Of a DNA stretch of 64,000 nt, positions 57,801 through 64,000 are shown piece after piece. The stretch comes from Neodiprion pinetum. Lineage: Eukaryota > Arthropoda > Insecta > Hymenoptera > Diprionidae. Under the pieces are notes generated by a model that worked only from the letters and a program-made list of their open reading frames with translations, made no database searches and was not told the origin of the DNA. The stretch is taken from assembly GCF_021155775.2 (NCBI RefSeq), contig NC_060233.1, forward strand, positions 39,091,077 through 39,155,076. The letters run 5' to 3'. Position numbers and translations under genes: made by a program. Every line of letters begins with the position of its first letter. The stretch's first letter is position 1.

Positions 57801-60800
57801 ACGATGACGACTGAATTTTTCATTCTCCGCATTTAAACCGTCCGCCGTCTGTCGACGGTCTTGAAACGGAGTTCCAGGCTTGATTTACAGATGTAACTGT
57901 TAATCCTCTCACAGTTGCGATCCCCCGAGCGTAAATGGCGCCGTGCACCGAGTACGAGGCGCATAGGTGCTAATCCCGTAAAAATGTAAATTTTCACAAC
58001 CCCATAAATATATGTGTGTGTATATATATATATACGCACATGCCATGGTGCAAAATTCGTATATATACTTAGGTACGCAAACCTGCGTACATGTGCAGAT
58101 GTGCAAAGGGCTAACAATCGAAATAGGTGGGTGCGACAACTACCCTTTGATAAAAGATTACACTCGTAATAAGACGAGGTACGTGTCCACGTAACAGCTT
58201 AATCGTGAGGCGAATTTCACTGGCAGATGGAACGATTCTTTGGTCGAGGGTATATACGGTCTTGGAAAGGTTGAGCAGAACGCCAAGCCATCTGTAGTCG
58301 GATGGTTTGTCGATACGTTATAACCCTTGACGGTAAACGGGATCATCGCCGACGAGCCGTGAAGTTCCAAGAACCAAAATCTACCTTGGGTGGCTTTTCA
58401 TACCCGACAGCACCGCGCGAGGTGCGACGAACTGCGCGCATTGCGCTCTTCGTCGAGTCGACCTGGAAGGTGTGCTACGCGTAGCGGTCAAGACACAAGT
58501 TACATACGTACCTGCAAAGGTGAACGCGTATCTCGAATCGTTGATTATTGACGCGTGGTAAGATTAATACGTCCGCGTTATGTCGCGGCGTGACGTGTTC
58601 AGGCATCGATGGTGTGCGTGCACAACAGCCACACACTACACAGAGATCCTTCGCGCAGGCTGCATGCGAGATGGTGGATGGCTGGACGACGGTCCCAGGA
58701 GACTCTCCGAAGAGTCGAGAGTCACCTGCGGGTTGCGGTGCCCACACGGTCACAGAGTCATTTTCTCATCGGGACGACTACGCGGCGATGACTAGGCACC
58801 TACGATACCCCCATACACCCATGCCGCCTTTGCCGCTGCATATATGAAACGAATAATACAAATATCTCGCGTGTATATCCAGGACCCGAAACGGCTCGAT
58901 CATTATCGAAGCGGGTACCTAGCCTGCACGGCTATTAATAACCCCATGAATCGCGCAGTGTGTGCGTACACGTGGTGTTTATGGTTTTCAGCGGTGACCC
59001 GCGTACTCGCTTCATCTCGGCAAAGAGGCAAGGGGATTCCTTGAATAAGTATATGGAAAGCCTTTTTCGCGAGACTAATTTTTGCCCTAGGAAATGCGAC
59101 GACGGAAACTCGGTGTGATTTTGGCGGCTCGAGGCAAAGAGCGGGTGGTACCACCTGCACGGACAAGGTCCATCGGCGTGTGCACCGATGGCAGATTGTG
59201 AACGGCTGGTATCGACAAGCGATAATCTATAATGGACGACGAGGCGATGTTCCTGAGTTATTATGTAATGAACCCCATGGATCGATGGCTAATGCAATCG
59301 GCTTGTAACGCTCGCGTACATAGCTGGTAGGTACACCGTCGTAATACTCGAGGACATAAACAACGGACAGGTAGTGGATATAGACGCTCGACCGCGCCGT
59401 CAGATAAGACCGGAATATTCTTACCTCCGAGATTACCATCTTTGATATGACACTGCGCGGGACCACCAACGAACTTCAACGTCTCGCCGGCGTATACACC
59501 CCCTGCAACCGATGCGTCGTTCTTCCTGTAACTTTACCCGGAGTTATGCGTGCGTGTTACACACGGATTAACTCCGGGTTCATACCCACTTATGTTCAAC
59601 GGATTAAAGGCTATCGATATTACATCGTCGCGGGCGTGAAAAGAACTCGGAACTCACGATGATCCCTCTTATCGGAGTTACGGTCTGCACTGGAAATGGT
59701 CTCTGGGAAATAACGTACTCAGGACTCTATGAAAAATTAAAGCGCTTTTAAGACAGCGGAAAAACTTACGTGAAGTCTTTAACTCTTAAAACTATGGTAG
59801 TATTGGACATGTGAAAATGCTGTGGAAATATGTGCGGTCCGATTTAACAATGAGTAGACGGATCGACAGCTATCGCAAGGATTCTGGTAGCTAGTCCAGT
59901 CGGCTTTTTGAGCATTCTACAACCCTTTCCAAGGCGCACTGGGCCGCCAGGTTAAATGACTTTGGTCGAGTGCAGGAAGAGGTGAGCGGTGTGGTTCCAC
60001 GTAGCAAGGATCACGGGCTACAGCAATTCGTGTAAGGACCACCTCTGAGAACGCTGGCAAACAATTTGCCAGTCACCATTAGGTGATCTTGGCACATTCG
60101 TCAACTTCATAACTGTGCTGCAGTCGGGACAACGCGTGTATCCCGTTTAAGATTAATCGCCGGTTCACCAACCTCGAATTCCAAGGTAGGTATCGTGCAG
60201 CGTGCCATTACAAGATGCACCTAGAACAACGATTAATCACCGATTCGCTGTTACCTCGAAAGCCAGACATTTATTAGCACTTACGAGGTCATTTTCAAGT
60301 CTCCGAATCACTGGTCAAAAACTCATCGAGACCAATGTTATAGCCACCATTGCACAATTCGAACTCGCGAATCGCGTTGAACTTATCCGCAGTATTGTGT
60401 AACAGAAACGTGTAAGTAAATTGTGCGCATCGTTGATTACGCACGTGTGTATAGGTATAACGAGGAGAGAAAAGGGAACGCGGGAACGGCAGAAGGGAGG
60501 ATTGAGGGCAAAGTGAAATTGGATTTCCTCCGTCTCTATCATCCTGAAGCGAAGCACCACCTTCTCTCTGAAGCAGTTCAAATGAACCGAATATAATTGA
60601 CTGACCGACTGACCATCGCACAGGGCAGGGTGGTCGTCTCTCCTCGCACTCGTCGATCCGTCGACCAACTTTTCTCGACCGTCAGCCACTGCGTCTGACT
60701 GACCATTTCACCCACTACTCAAACCACCGAGATGAAAATGCCACAGGCATTTCTCTGGAACCATGTTCAAAATAATTCGCAAAGAAATATTGTGCGGAAA

Positions 60801-63800
60801 TGACGAAGAAGCTTGAATCAGGCCCATGCGTCTGGCGACGCGACCATTTCTGCGAGTATTACTTAAAGTCGAAGGAAAAGAAAGAAAAAGAAAAAAGGAA
60901 CGGAGGAATAAGGAACAAAACTTATTCAATAAGCAAAAAAGCGTACTAAATGCTCGTCTTTTATAACGACGCGAATTTGGCTAGCAATAAAATTGCTTTC
61001 CTCTGATTAGCCGAAGGGAATATTTCGGCTCTTTACGACGGGGGCGTGGACGCAGACGGGACGTGGCAATGGGTCAGCCCTCTGGAAAGTTTTTGCGCGG
61101 TCTCCTTAATCAAACTTTGATTGCCCACGGAGTTGTATATAATATACAGAGCATCTCGGTTTGCGTTATAACATGGCGATTGGCACGGAGGACGACGGGT
61201 GCCATGCGCTAGAGACGTGATGTAGGTCCTCGATAAAAGGATAATATGCATAATGCGCAGCGGCGTAGCTGCAGCTTCAGTCGCGTACGACGGAATTCAG
61301 TCTTCGGGCAAAGAAAGTCTCATACGGAGAAAACCCGCGGCGGCTAGAAGGGAGCCGAGGATCGGGCGAACTACCGAAGGATATCGCGGAGTGAGATTAT
61401 AAATCAAGCAATCAAGTGCCATAAAAGTCCGCCCACGAAATGAAAATTTTTCGGAATCTTAAATACCGCACCGCGTCTTCGTTCTCCGATTTTTTTTCCC
61501 TCCTATAATTTCGTCCCGGAGCTTTTTTCCTTCACCGATACGAACGTGTATGCATCTTGCCTGCGCGACGGTTCACACACACGCGATCTCTATAACGCGG
61601 GACTCGATTCGCCACGGCCAGCAGATATACCACCATGGACATTGTTGCCCCAACAAAATGCGTGCAGGGTGGGAATAATAAAAGGAACTGAGGCATCAAG
61701 CATGGTGTATAAACCATCCTTGGTTGGCCCTGCACATCCTCATCTCTTCCTGCATGTACATCTGGTCACCGACGCGCTTACCTGCAACGGGTTTTAACGC
61801 ACAATACGACATAAATCAGCGATCATCATGGTCGTAGTACAGCGTCTTAGCCCGGTTTACCTGACACGCGTCCACTTCGCATATCCCGCGTGTGTAAATT
61901 GCACGTTTTTGCGGAGAGCCTTGTCCCGCCTACAAATGGCGGGTTTTTATAACGTAAAAATTTCCTGGTGAATCCTGGTTTTTGTATTAAGGAATTATGG
62001 TCAACACTTATAAGTAATTCGAATTTGCAAAAGATGTCTACCTGGCAGAGTATCGGTATGATAAGAATCAATTTGAATCAATTTGACGCGTATATTAAAT
62101 TACAACGTAGAATCCGCATCGACGCCGCTTTCATATGTAGGTACGTATTAATTATAGAGTTGGGTCTCACGTTCATATACGTATGTATGTATATGTATAT
62201 AACGAGGAGGGATGAATGCCGAATTTTACAATGGCGCACGAAGGCGTCTCGGTATATCCAAAATTTGGACCCCTGTGGCATCGAGTCCAATTTCTATACG
62301 AAGGTATAAATTCAAGAGGGTCCTCCGGTTAATTTGCATTTGACTTTTGAACCACTTTTATACAGCGGGTGACCTTAATTTCATTTTAAATATCACTACC
62401 GTCCCATCCTCGTATCTTCAAGGATGTGTTCATATTTCTAATACGGAAAGTTTTCTCAGAGATTATTGGTAATCGGTGGAATTACAGGATAATCATTGAA
62501 CGCTGCGTCCGTCAGCTACGCGATTTTTTATTCTTCTGCGTGACAAAATTGGCCAGCGATTCGGCTTCCCCTCGTGGAACGCGTGGTATCGGAATACCGA
62601 AAACGGTTTCCTCGTTACGTATTCCGATCAGCGTCCTGCAGGCGCCCCAACGATTGCGATGAGAGATATTGATATTCTGTGCCGAGAGCTAAAACTAGAT
62701 GAGATTAAATGAAATCCAGAATTTTGGTATATTCTACTCGTCGACAAAAGGGCTTCGGTAATTTAATAACCATACCCATTGTGAGTATACGTATTAATAT
62801 GTCTAATCACATCGCTGCATGGTCCCAGACTATATGCCCCAGTTCACATCGTTATTCTCTTCGTGATTGGAATATGATCCAAATTTCTGGTATGTGATGA
62901 GAAATTTTTGTGAATTCGTGCAGCTTTGCTCCTTGCATTACGTCGGTAAAAAAAAAAAAAATTTAACCACTAACAAAGTTACGTTTAGACAATCAAGTTC
63001 TACATGAAAATAACCTTTATAAAGTACCGAAGCACAGGTGTTTACATTTTTCGAAATGCGCGTACAAAATGATTTTTCAATATAAAAAGCAGAAGGTATT
63101 TCATCGGTGTAACACCAAGGTTTCGACATTTGATAATAGATCAAGGATCCGTACCGATCGTTTCACAAAGCATAATTCTTTATGATCAATCAGAAGGCGG
63201 AAAAACAGTTTAATTCAGCGGTCACACCTCACTCGTGAAGCCTCATCGCTCATTTAAACATTTCGTTCTCGTGACGTGAGGTGTGGATACCCATAACGGC
63301 TGTAACCCACCTATACGCGGGTACAATTTACGGAATAGTTCTCACCTTATGAGTATAATGTACGAAAGGCTAATCGAGACGTGCGTGAAGAATGGAAACA
63401 ATTTTTGAATTTGACGGATCACTTCCCGCTCAAAGTCGTAGATCTACTTACGATAGGTGTAAAAACTGTAAAGTTACATTTATGCTGTGGCAAGTTATAC
63501 TCTGCACACTGGTGAAATTTCGTTCTGTTATTGTTAGTTATTATTTCTTTGTACCGACAACGAATCGCGTTTCTGTAATGAAAAAAAAAAAGATTGTCTC
63601 GTAAATTTTCACGTAAATTAGATCTGTTGTTTTAAATCCACCATCTCTGTAGATATCAGCATCAATCTGTTTTCCTTTGCAAACTTAATTTCTGCAAAAT
63701 TTGTCGAGTTTACAAATTATTCGTAGCTGTGCGGTTTCTTCATAGGACTAGGTCTGACAAAATTCGTAGGACAAATTGAAAGTGATGAATTACCATGAAA

Positions 63801-64000
63801 ATTAAGAAAAATTATACAAAATTTCATACAGCTCAAAACCAGCTGAAAATTCAAGGCAAATATGGAAGTAATTGGGAATATAAAAACAAATTAATTCCGA
63901 TTTCATTGTCGGAAAATCGCTTAGAATATTTCAGAAGTTGGGAGAATAATAAAGGTTTGCTTCGAAGAAATATTGTTCTTTGATTTTCCAGAAGAGGCAG

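Larger units (their letters stand above)
43111..64000. other. Intergenic region beyond the minus-strand gene, no supported gene
   Basis: About 21 kb in which I see no conserved domain, splice-linked exon chain, tRNA, rRNA or transposon. Open frames (to about 146 codons) overlap on both strands and are not recognisable. Simple repeats occur at 47368-47391 and 54829-54851, and a long A/T inverted tract at about 45306-45325. Distal enhancers of the Awh pair may be present. Confidence 0.55.

Overview
The window is eukaryotic, gene-poor, intron-rich DNA from an arthropod, most likely an insect. The proteins match the insect Arrowhead (Awh; LHX6/LHX8 class) family closely. CpG is abundant throughout, as in many lightly methylated insect genomes. 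A hymenopteran is plausible but not proven; a short TTGGG/TTAGG array at 7685-7704 is weakly compatible. No operons, rRNA, tRNA, CRISPR or bacterial features were seen.

The only genes I can support are two complete LIM-homeodomain genes of the Awh/LHX6/8 family, facing each other tail to tail. The plus-strand copy runs from a proposed ATG at 12031 to a stop at 29695 in six coding exons. The minus-strand copy runs from a proposed ATG at 42243 to a stop at 32172 in four coding exons. Both models stay in frame, obey GT-AG, and happen to encode 328 residues each. LIM1, LIM2 and the homeodomain are identical in protein sequence between the copies; the N-terminal linker and C-terminal tail differ. 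The plus copy keeps the Awh-type tail ending (SMDELSQDS...), while the minus copy has a Thr/Pro-rich tail.

The most unusual signal is a mosaic divergence pattern. The LIM1 exon differs by one synonymous base over about 180 bp. LIM2 differs at about 33 of 68 codons and the homeodomain at about 25 of 61, all synonymous. That fits a recent gene-conversion (or replacement) tract confined to LIM1 between old paralogues. The two LIM1 exons therefore form a near-perfect inverted repeat about 12.7 kb apart, which could mediate inversion or hairpin RNA.

Layout: 1-11.25 kb, intergenic, no supported gene; 11.25-12.03 kb, GC-rich presumptive promoter and 5' UTR of the plus gene; 12.04-23.87 kb, its first intron; 23.88-29.70 kb, its LIM1, LIM2, homeodomain and tail exons; 29.70-32.17 kb, the two 3' UTRs facing each other; 32.17-42.24 kb, the minus gene; 42.24-43.11 kb, its GC-rich upstream region; 43.1-64 kb, intergenic, no supported gene. 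All splice models come from reading the sequence and are not backed by transcripts.
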